Counted from the stretch's first letter, positions 34,488-43,791 are shown. The stretch: DNA of 64,000 nt from Sulfitobacter sp. M39 (GCF_021735935.1 NZ_WMDZ01000001.1:186001-250000), one strand, 5' to 3'. Translations and numbers: made by a program. Notes: a model not told the origin generated them from the letters alone.

Positions 34488-35551
34488 GCGTGCCCGCCCG
34501 CGATCAGGGCCTTGGCCACCTTGCGGAAGCCTTCGGCCTGTGTGCTGTCGGGTTTGGACACCACAATCGGCGCGCCCCCGTCAGCCGCGACACGAATATC
34601 CAGATGCAACGGAATCTCGGCCAACAAAGGCACGCCCAGCTTTTCAGCCTCGGCGGCGACGCCACCATGCCCAAAGACATGTTCCTCGTGCCCGCAGCTA
34701 GAGCAGATATGCGTACTCATGTTCTCGATCATGCCGAGGATCGGGGTCTTCAGCTGGTTGAACATGTCGATCCCCTTACGGGCATCCAGCAGCGCCACAT
34801 CCTGTGGTGTGCTGACGATGATCGCGCCGTCCACATGGGCCTTTTGCGCCAGCGTCATCTGCACATCGCCGGTGCCGGGCGGCAGATCAACGATCAACAC
34901 ATCCAGCGCGCCCCATTGAACCTGCATCATCATTTGCTGCAACGCGCCCATTAGCATCGGGCCGCGCCAGACAACCGCCTGATCGTCATTGGTCATCAAC
35001 CCGATCGACATCATCGTCACGCCAAAGTTGCGCATCGGCAGGATCGTCTTGCCATCGGGGGACGCAGGCCGCCCGGAAACGCCCAGCATCCGCGGCTGCG
35101 AGGGGCCGTAGACATCGGCATCCAGCATGCCCACGCGACGCCCTTCGGCGGCCAGCGCACAGGCAAGGTTCGCGGCTACGGTAGATTTACCCACCCCGCC
35201 CTTGCCCGACGCAATGGCGATGATCCGGTCCACGCCGGGGATCTTCTCGGGCCCCGCGGGTTCGGACTTGCGCCCCAGCTTCAAGTCAGGCGGCGGTGCC
35301 TGCTTGGAATGAGCCGTCAGCACGGCCGAGACAGAGGCAACGCCCTCAAGCGCCTTTACAGCCGCGTCGGCCTCGTCGCGCAGCTTGGCGTAGGCGTCGG
35401 CGTGGCTCGGGTTGACCTCAAGCACAAAGCGCACCGCGCCGTCGTCGACAGTCAGCGCTTTCACGAGGCCAAGCTCTACAATATCCTTACCGGAGACGGG
35501 ATCGTTCAGGGTTTTCAGGCAGGCCAGTACGGCATCACGGGTGACGCTCAC
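34484..35551 (-). CDS. apbC: Mrp/ApbC family Fe-S cluster carrier ATPase
   Basis: A 355-residue P-loop ATPase that binds and transfers a [4Fe-4S] cluster. An N-terminal MIP18/DUF59 domain covers residues 1-80, and the deviant Walker A GKGGVGKS is near residue 115. The CxxC cluster-binding motif is in HICSSCGHEEHVFG near 280. It starts with GTG at 35551, overlapping the stop of the small upstream gene. Its place next to a polyferredoxin and opposite the formate dehydrogenase operon suggests it loads clusters into those enzymes, although such proteins also act generally. Confidence 0.93.
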   Translation of the reverse strand: MSVTRDAVLACLKTLNDPVSGKDIVELGLVKALTVDDGAVRFVLEVNPSHADAYAKLRDEADAAVKALEGVASVSAVLTAHSKQAPPPDLKLGRKSEPAGPEKIPGVDRIIAIASGKGGVGKSTVAANLACALAAEGRRVGMLDADVYGPSQPRMLGVSGRPASPDGKTILPMRNFGVTMMSIGLMTNDDQAVVWRGPMLMGALQQMMMQVQWGALDVLIVDLPPGTGDVQMTLAQKAHVDGAIIVSTPQDVALLDARKGIDMFNQLKTPILGMIENMSTHICSSCGHEEHVFGHGGVAAEAEKLGVPLLAEIPLHLDIRVAADGGAPIVVSKPDSTQAEGFRKVAKALIAGGHA

Positions 35552-35748
35552 GCTTCGGACTGCCCTTGGATCTTGCCGGTCACGACATGTTCAAGGTCCA
35601 GCCCGTCAATGGTAAGCACCACCTTGGCCTCGAATGTCTTGCCGCCGGTGTCGCCGTTTTCGCGCATCGCTTCTTCGATTGCCTGCTGCGAGGTCACACC
35701 GACCTGCTTGAGGAACTTGCGCATCGACATGTTGAAATCATCGCTCAT
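35548..35748 (-). CDS. DUF6494-type small protein
   Basis: A 66-residue soluble protein that I recall as DUF6494, function unknown. It opens MSDDFNMSMRKFLKQVG and continues VTSQQAIEEAMRENGDTGG, then a short beta strand pair (AKVVLTIDGLDLEHVVTG). I took the ATG at 35748 with the AGGAGAAA ribosome site. It lies 37 bp after the polyferredoxin and overlaps the GTG of apbC, so the set is translated together. Confidence 0.85.
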   Translation of the reverse strand: MSDDFNMSMRKFLKQVGVTSQQAIEEAMRENGDTGGKTFEAKVVLTIDGLDLEHVVTGKIQGQSEA

Positions 35749-35785
35749 GATTTTCTCCTGTTCTTTGGGTGGGTCGGCACAGCGC

Positions 35786-37738
35786 TTAGTGATCTTTGCG
35801 CTTGCTGAAATAGTCTTCGGATGTGCGCACACGCGGGCGTTCTTTGCCAGCCAACGGATTGTTCTGCGCGTGGTACTGCGCGTTGATCCGGCAGTTGTCG
35901 CACATCTGGATCATCTTCGCCGCTTCGGAGGACGCGAACATCGCGTGTTTTCCTGCCAGTTTTTCGGTGATCTTCTCAACCGTGGACTTCACGCCGAAAA
36001 GCGACCCGCATTCGATGCAGGCAAAGGGCTCTTCCTCGTGCAGCACCACTTGAGTGAAGGCCTGCGCAGTCAGGTTCAACTGCGGCTTTAGTGTAATCGC
36101 ATCCTCGGGGCAGACGTTCGCACATAGCCCGCATTGCAGGCAGGCATCTTCCTGAAAGCGCAGCTGGGGCAGATCGGGGTTATCGCCAAGCGCCCCGGAC
36201 GGGCACAGCGACACACAGGACAGGCAGAGCGTGCAGGCATCGGTATCCACCAGCACCGCGCCATAGGGGGCGGCGTCGGGCAGGTCGATCACCTTGGCCT
36301 CGGGCTGAAGGGTCTTGCCCGCGAGCCGCGCGACCTGACGGCGGGTACCCAAGGGCAGCAGCGTGTCATGCGCGGGCTGCGCCGTTTCGGTAACCAGCGC
36401 GGTTTCCAGTGCATCGGGGTCGGCCACATCAATGAGGCGGATCGTATCGGTGCCGCTGATCGCGCGGGCGATCTCGGCCTGCACCTCGATCACGTCACGT
36501 TCTGTACGTGGTGACAGCAATACATCCACATGCGCAAAGCCGCAGCCAAGTGCTGCAAGCATCTCTGCATGGCCGAAGCCCGCCAGCGCATCCACGGCCA
36601 GCGGGATGACATCAACCGGCAAGCCAGCGCCAAAACGCGCGTAAAGGCGGATCATCTCGGCCCCGTGGTCGTCGTCATGCACCAGCAAGCGCGGCGCGGT
36701 GCCACCCGCCTTGCGATAGGTCGATGCCAGCGTCGACAGCCGGCGGAACAGGGTATCCACGGGCGGCGCATCATAGGTGATCGCCCCCGAGGGGCAAACC
36801 GCAGAACAGCTACCGCAACCCGCGCAGATCATCGGGTCAATCGCCACATGTTCCCCGGCCGAGGTGATCGCCCCCGTCGGGCAGAGGTCCAGACAGTTGG
36901 AACAGGCGGCCTGCCCGGCCCGCGAATGGGCGCAAAGACTTTCAGTCAGCCGCACGTAAAGCGGCTTTTCAAAGGTGCCGACCATCTGCATGGCCTCGCG
37001 CACGGCCTCTGCCACGGCGGGCTTGCTGCCCGGATCGGCCCGCAGATAGCCGTCACGTTTGTGCGGCGCGGGAAACAGCGATGTATTCCCCGTCAAATCC
37101 AGAATGATATCGCATTGCGACTTGGCCCCGTCCCGTGGCGCGGTGAACGAAGGCGCGCCGCGTCCGCCGGGGATCAGCATCTGCAACTGGTCAAAGGTCA
37201 GGCTGAAATCGCCCAATGCGCCCGACGCCTTGCGCAGGTCGCCTTTGACCACGTCAAAACGCGGATCAACCGCCCCGTCATAATCGCCCTGCCACAGCAC
37301 CGTCACCGCAAGCGTATCGGCCACCATCTCTGCCACCTCAAGCGCGAGGGCGGGCGGGGCCATGATCAGACACGTGCCTTCTGATACCACATCCATCACC
37401 CGTGGTGCCGGTGCGGCAAGCTGCTGCTCCGCCATCAGGGCGGCCATCTTGGGCGTCGCGTCCCCCCGATCGTCGTGCCAGCCGGCGCGGTCGCGAATAT
37501 CGACAAACTGGGGCACCTCTGCGTTGATCTCGGCGGCCAGCTCCTCGAAGCGGGGGCGTTCCTGCTGGCACGCGATCACGGTATTGCCCGCGGCTATCGC
37601 CTCTGCCGCGGTGCCGATCTGGTCTGTGCACAGACAGCTATAGACCTTAGAGCACGGCAGACCCGTCGCCTTTGACAAGGCAGGCGCGTCAATATCCTGA
37701 CTGCCCAGACAGTCGCACAGCAGAAAAGTCTTTTCCAT
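35786..37738 (-). CDS. Polyferredoxin-like 4Fe-4S protein of the formate dehydrogenase locus
   Basis: A 650-residue soluble protein with at least four [4Fe-4S] ferredoxin motifs: CSNCLDLCPTGAI (about 285), CAGCGSCSAVCPSGAI (about 310), CTLCLSCVSLCPSGAL (about 500) and CLQCGLCANVCPEDAI (about 535). Further cysteines lie in the N-terminal CDCLGSQD and SCLCTDQ segments and in the C-terminal CIECGS and CDNCRI segments. No signal peptide, so cytosolic. A GAGGAG ribosome site precedes the ATG. It heads the left arm of the locus, divergent from the DUF3305 gene. It may feed electrons during assembly of the Mo/W cofactor enzyme; the reaction is not established. Confidence 0.88.
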   Translation of the reverse strand: MEKTFLLCDCLGSQDIDAPALSKATGLPCSKVYSCLCTDQIGTAAEAIAAGNTVIACQQERPRFEELAAEINAEVPQFVDIRDRAGWHDDRGDATPKMAALMAEQQLAAPAPRVMDVVSEGTCLIMAPPALALEVAEMVADTLAVTVLWQGDYDGAVDPRFDVVKGDLRKASGALGDFSLTFDQLQMLIPGGRGAPSFTAPRDGAKSQCDIILDLTGNTSLFPAPHKRDGYLRADPGSKPAVAEAVREAMQMVGTFEKPLYVRLTESLCAHSRAGQAACSNCLDLCPTGAITSAGEHVAIDPMICAGCGSCSAVCPSGAITYDAPPVDTLFRRLSTLASTYRKAGGTAPRLLVHDDDHGAEMIRLYARFGAGLPVDVIPLAVDALAGFGHAEMLAALGCGFAHVDVLLSPRTERDVIEVQAEIARAISGTDTIRLIDVADPDALETALVTETAQPAHDTLLPLGTRRQVARLAGKTLQPEAKVIDLPDAAPYGAVLVDTDACTLCLSCVSLCPSGALGDNPDLPQLRFQEDACLQCGLCANVCPEDAITLKPQLNLTAQAFTQVVLHEEEPFACIECGSLFGVKSTVEKITEKLAGKHAMFASSEAAKMIQMCDNCRINAQYHAQNNPLAGKERPRVRTSEDYFSKRKDH

Positions 37739-37971
37739 AATCTCCTCGGGGACAGCACCGGATGGGATGGGTCAAGCGGCAAGGCGCTGTCAGCGCTCGC
37801 ACGCCAAGCTAGTGGTGTTCGCGACCCGCCGCAAACCCCTAATTGCCCCTGCGTCCCGCAAAAGGGCTGCTCGCACCTACGGCATGAATTACCCAACAAA
37901 AACAGTCGGAAAGACCGAAACCCCAGTCAAATATGGCAAATGCTGACGTATGGGAAATGCCGCATTGCAGC

Positions 37972-37991
37972 AATCACAAAACTGTGTGATT
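37972..37991. promoter_or_regulatory. Palindrome in the divergent formate-dehydrogenase control region
   Basis: AATCACA and TGTGATT form perfect 7-bp arms around six bases in the 296-bp gap between the two arms of the locus. It sits 44 bp before the DUF3305 start codon. The form suits a dimeric regulator; arm orientation is opposite to a CRP site and it does not match FNR. The rest of the gap shows no ORF. Confidence 0.4.
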
Positions 37992-38034
37992 CAACCCTAG
38001 AATCCTCTTTGATACGCGTTATGATTACGTCAAT

Positions 38035-38640
38035 ATGAGGCCGGAAACGCCTGAAACATCATCGGAAACCAAGTTGAACGCACCGCTTAAATCAGCGCAA
38101 ACGATGCCCGTCGGGGTAGTCCTTCGCAAGTCACCCGGCGTGACGAAATGGGCGAAGTTCGTTTGGCGTGCGGTCTGTGTCCTGCCCGGTGCCGATCCGG
38201 CTGACTGGAAGCTGCTGCGCACCGAAGGCGAGGTGTCCGACTATCACGTGACCACTGTGCCGCTAACGCTGTACCGCTCCGATACCGAAGCCTATGTGCA
38301 CGGGCTCGCCGCGAATGTGCCCTGTCTCTATGTCATCTGCCGCGAAACCCGCGACCCTGCCCGCCCGCTTGAGGTGGTGATGGTCACCGCCTCGCCCTAT
38401 GAGGCGCAGGATTACAGCGACAATGGCGAGGATATCGTTGAAAAGGTCATGATGACCCCGCAGGTGCATGCCTGGATCAGCGCCTATGTCGACACGCACC
38501 ACGAAGAAGAAGCCTTTGTGAAACGTCGTCGCGACAAGTACCAAGAGCCGAAGCAAGACGGGATCGGGGACGCGCGCATCTCGCAGACGACCGATGTCTA
38601 CCGCGCACCGCGCACGTCGCGTTCGGGGTCCTCGCAATGA
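38035..38640 (+). CDS. DUF3305 family protein
   Basis: A 201-residue soluble protein of the DUF3305 family, found beside formate dehydrogenases and of unknown function. The family core starts with MPVGVVLRKSPGVTKW near residue 24 and runs through WRAVCVLPGAD, LYRSDTEAYVHGLA and CLYVICRET to about 150; the charged tail is variable. No ribosome site precedes the ATG at 38035 or the in-frame ATG at 38104, so the start is uncertain and translation may be leaderless. It overlaps the DUF3306 gene by 4 bp. Confidence 0.85.
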   Translation: MRPETPETSSETKLNAPLKSAQTMPVGVVLRKSPGVTKWAKFVWRAVCVLPGADPADWKLLRTEGEVSDYHVTTVPLTLYRSDTEAYVHGLAANVPCLYVICRETRDPARPLEVVMVTASPYEAQDYSDNGEDIVEKVMMTPQVHAWISAYVDTHHEEEAFVKRRRDKYQEPKQDGIGDARISQTTDVYRAPRTSRSGSSQ

Positions 38641-39254
38641 CCCGTCACACATCTTTCTGGGATCGCCGCCGCGCTGCCGTCAAGGCAGAGGAAGCTGCCG
38701 CGCAGCAAGCCGCCGCAGAGCAGGCAGAGGCGCAGCATCAAGCCGCGCTGGCGGAAAAATCCGATGCCGAACTGCTGGCAGAGTTCGATCTGCCCGACCC
38801 TGACACGCTTAAAGCGGGCGATGATTTCTCGGCGTTTATGGCGCGGGCCATCCCCGAACACCTGCGCCGCCGTGCGCTGCGCAAACTGTGGGTATCCGAT
38901 CCGGCGCTGGCCTGTCTGGATGATCTGGTCGACTACGCTGACGACTATACCCAAGCCTCTGCCGTGACGAATTTCACCACCAGCTATGAGGTTGGCAAAG
39001 GGCTGCGCCGTCATATCGAAGATGTCGCGCGCAAGGCTGCGGCCTCGCTCGACACCGCCACCGACGCGGCAGAAACACCTGTTGAAACAGAGCCCACACC
39101 GCTCGTCGCACCGGCAGAGGTCGACGCACCCGCCGTCGCCGTGGCCCAACCCGATACCCCCGCAGAGCCCCCCGTCGCCGAAACAGCGATGGAAGAGCCC
39201 GCAACCCTGCCCCCGCGCCGCATGGCCTTTCGTTTTGAGGAGCAAAGCGCATGA
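38637..39254 (+). CDS. DUF3306 family protein
   Basis: A 205-residue soluble protein of the DUF3306 family, paired with DUF3305 at formate dehydrogenase loci. It opens with FWDRRRAAVKAEE, has an Ala/Glu-rich helix likely to form a coiled coil (16-45), then the conserved core FMARAIPEHLRRRALRKLW and LDDLVDYADDYTQ, and ends in a Pro/Ala/Glu-rich low-complexity tail. Overlaps DUF3305 and the TorD gene by 4 bp each, so all three are coupled. Function unknown, probably in assembly. Confidence 0.85.
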   Translation: MTRHTSFWDRRRAAVKAEEAAAQQAAAEQAEAQHQAALAEKSDAELLAEFDLPDPDTLKAGDDFSAFMARAIPEHLRRRALRKLWVSDPALACLDDLVDYADDYTQASAVTNFTTSYEVGKGLRRHIEDVARKAAASLDTATDAAETPVETEPTPLVAPAEVDAPAVAVAQPDTPAEPPVAETAMEEPATLPPRRMAFRFEEQSA

Positions 39255-39859
39255 CCGCTGCCGCCCAAGCCACCCAAGTCTCTGCCGAAGATCGCCTGCG
39301 CGCTGATCTGTACAATTACCTTGGCGTGATGCTGGCCCGCCCTGCGGATCAGATGCTGCTGGACCAGACCGCTGGCCTGTCCGGCGATGACAGCCCGTTG
39401 GGCGAAGCGATCAACGGGCTTGCGCGCGTGGCCAAGGCCATGACCCCCAAGAAAGTGCAGACCGAATTCAACGCGCTGTTCATTGGTCTCGGTCGGGGCG
39501 AGCTGCTGCCCTATGCCAGCTATTACCTGACCGGCTTTCTAAATGAAAAGCCCCTCGCCGCCCTGCGCAGCGACATGGCAGCACAGCGCATCAGCCGCGC
39601 CGAAAACGTCTTTGAACCCGAAGACAACATCGCATCCCTGATGGAGATGATGGGCGGTATGATTGTCGGGCGTTTTGGCGCTCAGGCCAGCGACGCCACG
39701 CAGCGGGCGTTTTTCAACAAACACATCGCGCCTTGGGCGGGTCACTTCTTTACCGACCTGCAAGGGGCCAAGAACTCCGTCCTATATGCCGGGGTTGCCG
39801 CAGTCGGCAGCGCCTTCATGGACATTGAACGCGAAGCATTTCGTATGACGGCGGGATAA
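39251..39859 (+). CDS. TorD/DmsD family molybdoenzyme chaperone
   Basis: A 202-residue all-helical chaperone that binds the Tat leader of a molybdenum or tungsten enzyme and holds it until cofactor insertion. The family signature is in ALFIGLGRGELLPYASYYLTG (residues about 75-95, quoted here only in part: GLGRGELLPYASYY) and EPEDNIASLMEMMGGM near 122, equivalent to the E-P-x-D-H-x-x-x-E motif. The client is surely FdhA encoded 350 bp downstream. Confidence 0.92.
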   Translation: MTAAAQATQVSAEDRLRADLYNYLGVMLARPADQMLLDQTAGLSGDDSPLGEAINGLARVAKAMTPKKVQTEFNALFIGLGRGELLPYASYYLTGFLNEKPLAALRSDMAAQRISRAENVFEPEDNIASLMEMMGGMIVGRFGAQASDATQRAFFNKHIAPWAGHFFTDLQGAKNSVLYAGVAAVGSAFMDIEREAFRMTAG

Positions 39860-39915
39860 CCGCACCACATCAGGCGGGGCTTCCCCCCGCATAACCAAGG
39901 AAAGGGGTACAACCC

Positions 39916-40104
39916 ATGACCCAGGATACCAAAGGCACCAACCGCCGCAATTTCCTGAAACTGGCAGGGACAGCCGCACCGGCAGCCGCCGTTGCCGTGG
40001 CCAGCAGCGGCACCGCCGCCGAGGCGCAGCCAGTCGATCTGCAATCGGACAAGATGCAAGATACCGCGCACACCCGCGCCTATCTGGAAAGCACACGCTT
40101 CTAA
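39916..40104 (+). CDS. Small Tat-exported protein of the formate dehydrogenase region
   Basis: A 62-residue protein with a twin-arginine leader (TNRRNFLKLAG, residues 8-18) and an Ala-rich h-region, then only about 25 residues ending HTRAYLESTRF. It matches the small 'formate dehydrogenase region TAT target' family. A small CG-rich hairpin (GCGGGG/CCCCGC, about 39875-39890) and an AAAGGGG ribosome site lie before it. Role unknown; possibly a Tat-exported accessory that travels with FdhAB. Confidence 0.88.
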   Translation: MTQDTKGTNRRNFLKLAGTAAPAAAVAVASSGTAAEAQPVDLQSDKMQDTAHTRAYLESTRF

Positions 40105-40205
40105 TTCAGTGATCAAAGACCCGCGCGCCTAACCACCGCGGGAGGAAAACTCAGCCCCGGTCCGACCCACACGGTCAGAGCACGCGGGCATCAAGGGAGA
40201 CTATT

Positions 40206-43184
40206 ATGCTTCGGAAAAAGACCAACGGGATGGCACGGCGGCCCCAGCGGGCGGGCATGCTATCCGACATCGCGGAAAAATCCGTTGACCGTCGCGCATT
40301 CCTGCGCGGGTCAGGTCTGGCCATCGGCGGCCTTGCGGCGATCGCATCGACCGCGGGCTCTGTCACACAAGCGTCAGCTGCCACCGCCGTCAGCGGCGCG
40401 GTAGAGACGATCAAATCTGTCTGCACCCACTGTTCGGTTGGCTGTACCGTCATCGCCGAAGTGTCGAACGGCGTCTGGACGGGTCAGGAACCCGGCTGGG
40501 ACAGCCCGTTCAACCTTGGCTCGCATTGCGCCAAAGGGGCGTCGGTACGCGAACATGCCCACGGTGAACGCCGCCTGAAATACCCGATGAAAAAAGAGGG
40601 TGGCCAGTGGGTTCGGATCAGCTGGGAACAGGCGATCAACGAGATCGGCGACAAGATGAACGTGATCCGCGAAGAAAGCGGTCCCGATTCTGTCTACTGG
40701 CTCGGCTCGGCCAAGCATAACAACGAACAGGCGTATCTGTTCCGCAAGTTCGCGGCCTATTGGGGCACCAACAACGTCGACCACCAGGCGCGTATCTGTC
40801 ACTCCACCACCGTTGCGGGCGTTGCGAACACATGGGGCTACGGCGCCATGACCAACAGCTACAACGACATCCACAACAGCCAGGCGATCTTTGTCATCGG
40901 CGGCAACCCTGCCGAGGCGCACCCCGTATCGCTGCTGCACCTGCTGAAAGCGAAAGAGCAGAACAACGCGCCGATGATCGTGTGCGATCCACGCTTTACC
41001 CGTACAGCGGCCCACGCGGATGAATATGTCCGCTTCCGTCCTGGTTCGGACGTGGCGCTGGTCTGGGGTATCCTTTGGCACATCTTCGAGAACGGATGGG
41101 AAGACAAGGAATTCATCCGCACCCGCGTTTGGGGCATGGACCAGATCCGTGACGAAGTCGCGAAGTGGACACCCGAAGAGGTCGAACGCGTTACCGGCGC
41201 ACCCGCTTCGCAGCTAGAACGCGTTGCACGCACGCTGGCCAACAACCGTCCCGGCACCGTGATCTGGTGCATGGGCGGCACGCAGCACAGCAACGGCAAC
41301 AACAACACCCGTGCGTACTGCATCCTGCAGCTGGCTCTTGGCAACATGGGCACCGCAGGCGGCGGCACCAACATCTTCCGCGGCCACGACAACGTGCAGG
41401 GTGCAACCGATCTGGGCGTTCTGGCCGATACGCTGCCGGGCTACTATGGTCTGTCCGCAGGGGCTTGGGCTCACTGGGCGCGGGTTTGGGAAGAAGACCT
41501 TGAATGGTTGCAATCCCGCTTCTCCAAGGCGTCGTTCAACGACACCTCGATGATGAACCTGACCGGTATCCCCGTGAGCCGCTGGATTGACGGCGTGCTG
41601 GAAGACAAGGAAAACATCGACCAGCCGGACAACACCCGCGCGATGGTTCTGTGGGGCCACGCGCCCAACTCGCAGACCCGCCAAAAGGAAATGGTCACCG
41701 CGATGGAGAAACTCGACCTGATGGTCGTTGTCGATCCATATCCAACGGTGTCCGCCGTGATGCAGGACCGCCAAGACGGGCTGTATCTGTTGCCCGCAAC
41801 GACCCAGTTCGAAACCCGCGGCTCTGTCACCGCGTCCAACCGGTCGCTGCAGTGGCGTGATCAGGTCGTCGAGCCCCTGTTCGAATCCAAGCCCGACCAC
41901 ACGATCATCAAGCTCTTCGCGGACAAGTTCGGTTTCAGCGATCGTCTGTTCAAGAACATCGCGCTGGACGGGGACGAACCCAACATCGAGGACCTGACCC
42001 GCGAATTCAACCGCGGCATGTGGACCATTGGTTACACCGCACAAAGCCCCGAGCGCATGAAGATGCACATGGCCAACCAGCACACCTTTGACCGCACCAC
42101 GTTGCGCGCCAAAGGTGGACCGGCCGACGGGGACTTCTATGGTTTGCCTTGGCCCGCATGGGGCACACCCGAAATGAACCACCCCGGCACGGCGAACCTG
42201 TACGATATGTCGCTGCCCGTTGCCGAAGGCGGTCTGACCTTCCGCGCCCGTTTCGGTGTGGAACGTGACGGTGACAACCTGCTGGCCGAAGGCGTCTATA
42301 GCGCCGGTTCCGAGATCAAGGACGGCTACCCCGAGTTCACGATGTCCATGCTGCGTGAACTGGGCTGGGATAGCGATCTGACCGACGAAGAGATGGCCGT
42401 GATCAACTATGTTGCGGGCTATCCCGAAGGCGAACCGGCGAACGCAAAGCCGGACGAGGAAGTCGGTGAAACATCCCAGACCGGCGAGACCCCGTCGGAC
42501 TACGTTGCCGACACCGGTGGCGTGAACTGGAAAACCGACCTGTCGGGCGGCATCCAGCGTGTCGCGATCAAGCATGGCTGCGCCCCCTTCGGCAACGCCA
42601 AGGCCCGCGCCGTGGTCTGGACCTTCCCCGATCCGGTGCCAATCCACCGCGAACCGCTGTACACCAACCGTCGTGATCTGGTCGCGGACTACCCGACCTA
42701 TGACGACAAGAAGTTCTGGCGCCTGCCCACCATGTATAAGTCCATCCAGGAGAACGACTTCTCCAAGGACTATCCAATCGTGCTGACCTCTGGTCGTCTC
42801 GTCGAATACGAAGGGGGCGGCGACGAAACACGGTCCAACCCCTGGTTGGCCGAGCTTCAGCAGGACATGTTCATCGAGATCAACCCGCGTGACGCCAACA
42901 ATCTGGGCGTGCGTGATGGGGCCGATGTCTGGGTCGAAGGCCCCGAAGGCGGCAAGATCAAGGTGATGGCAATGGTGACGGAACGTGTCGAAAGCGGCGT
43001 GGCGTTCATGCCGTTCCACTTTGGCGGCCACATGGAAGGCGTTGACTTGCGGGACAGATACCCAGAAGGGTCCGACCCTTACGTCTTGGGTGAATCCACC
43101 AACACCGCGCAAACATATGGCTATGACTCAGTAACTCAGATGCAAGAGACGAAATCGACGCTCTGCAAAATCTGGACAGCGTAA
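40206..43184 (+). CDS. fdhA: Formate dehydrogenase catalytic subunit alpha (Mo/W-bis-MGD)
   Basis: A 992-residue periplasmic molybdopterin enzyme oxidising formate to CO2. A Tat leader (VDRRAFLRGSG, about 27-37) is followed by a [4Fe-4S] motif CTHCSVGC with a later Cys in GSHCAKG. The active site is ARICHSTTVAG with Cys198 where E. coli FdoG has selenocysteine, and a His follows it. Cofactor-binding blocks QNNAPMIVCDPRFTRTA (around 260), WCMGGTQHSNGNNN (around 360) and the C-terminal dinucleotide-binding domain are present. An AGGGAGA ribosome site precedes the ATG. It is followed 13 bp later by fdhB. Confidence 0.96.
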   Translation: MLRKKTNGMARRPQRAGMLSDIAEKSVDRRAFLRGSGLAIGGLAAIASTAGSVTQASAATAVSGAVETIKSVCTHCSVGCTVIAEVSNGVWTGQEPGWDSPFNLGSHCAKGASVREHAHGERRLKYPMKKEGGQWVRISWEQAINEIGDKMNVIREESGPDSVYWLGSAKHNNEQAYLFRKFAAYWGTNNVDHQARICHSTTVAGVANTWGYGAMTNSYNDIHNSQAIFVIGGNPAEAHPVSLLHLLKAKEQNNAPMIVCDPRFTRTAAHADEYVRFRPGSDVALVWGILWHIFENGWEDKEFIRTRVWGMDQIRDEVAKWTPEEVERVTGAPASQLERVARTLANNRPGTVIWCMGGTQHSNGNNNTRAYCILQLALGNMGTAGGGTNIFRGHDNVQGATDLGVLADTLPGYYGLSAGAWAHWARVWEEDLEWLQSRFSKASFNDTSMMNLTGIPVSRWIDGVLEDKENIDQPDNTRAMVLWGHAPNSQTRQKEMVTAMEKLDLMVVVDPYPTVSAVMQDRQDGLYLLPATTQFETRGSVTASNRSLQWRDQVVEPLFESKPDHTIIKLFADKFGFSDRLFKNIALDGDEPNIEDLTREFNRGMWTIGYTAQSPERMKMHMANQHTFDRTTLRAKGGPADGDFYGLPWPAWGTPEMNHPGTANLYDMSLPVAEGGLTFRARFGVERDGDNLLAEGVYSAGSEIKDGYPEFTMSMLRELGWDSDLTDEEMAVINYVAGYPEGEPANAKPDEEVGETSQTGETPSDYVADTGGVNWKTDLSGGIQRVAIKHGCAPFGNAKARAVVWTFPDPVPIHREPLYTNRRDLVADYPTYDDKKFWRLPTMYKSIQENDFSKDYPIVLTSGRLVEYEGGGDETRSNPWLAELQQDMFIEINPRDANNLGVRDGADVWVEGPEGGKIKVMAMVTERVESGVAFMPFHFGGHMEGVDLRDRYPEGSDPYVLGESTNTAQTYGYDSVTQMQETKSTLCKIWTA

Positions 43185-43197
43185 GGAGACTATCAAG

Positions 43198-43791
43198 ATG
43201 GCAAGAGCAAAGTTTCTCTGCGACGCCGAACGCTGCATCGAATGCAACGCCTGCGTCACGGCATGTAAGAACGAACACGAAGTACCGTGGGGCATCAACC
43301 GCCGTAAGGTCGTCACCATTCAGGACGGCCAACCCGGCGAGCGGTCGATCTCGGTTGCGTGTATGCATTGTTCCGATGCGCCCTGTATGGCGGTCTGCCC
43401 TGTAGACTGCTTCTACCAGACCGACGACGGTATCGTTCTGCACTCCAAGGACCTGTGCATCGGCTGCGGTTACTGCTTCTACGCCTGCCCCTTCGGCGCG
43501 CCGCAGTATCCACAGGCGGGCAACTTCGGGTCGCGCGGCAAGATGGACAAATGTACTTTCTGCGCCGGTGGCCCCGAGGAAAACCACTCCGAAGCGGAAT
43601 TCCAGAAGTACGGCCGCAACCGGATCGCCGAAGGCAAGCTGCCGATCTGCGCCGAGATGTGTTCGACCAAAGCGCTGCTGGCCGGTGATGGCGATGTCGT
43701 CTCGGGCATCTACCGCGAACGCGTTGTCGCGCGCGGCTTTGGCTCGGGCGCTTGGGGCTGGGGCACGGCATACGAGCAAAAGGGCGGCTAA
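43198..43791 (+). CDS. fdhB: Formate dehydrogenase iron-sulfur subunit
   Basis: A 197-residue electron-transfer subunit with four [4Fe-4S] clusters: CIECNACVTACKNEH (residues 13-27), CMHCSDAPCMAVCP (about 57-70), CIGCGYCFYACP (about 89-100) and a split set CTFCAGG plus CAEMC near 120-152. It has no leader, so it is exported with FdhA. No C-terminal membrane anchor is visible, unlike FdoH, so membrane attachment must be through FdhC. Confidence 0.95.
   Translation: MARAKFLCDAERCIECNACVTACKNEHEVPWGINRRKVVTIQDGQPGERSISVACMHCSDAPCMAVCPVDCFYQTDDGIVLHSKDLCIGCGYCFYACPFGAPQYPQAGNFGSRGKMDKCTFCAGGPEENHSEAEFQKYGRNRIAEGKLPICAEMCSTKALLAGDGDVVSGIYRERVVARGFGSGAWGWGTAYEQKGG

Noticed and set aside
37972..37991. 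CRP or FNR site
   Set aside because: CRP needs TGTGA-N6-TCACA and FNR TTGAT-N4-ATCAA; here the arms are TCACA-N6-TGTGA, the everted order, so neither name is justified.
41214..43112. Long minus-strand open frame (632 codons) opposite fdhA
   Set aside because: Shadow of fdhA, which shows all expected cofactor motifs.
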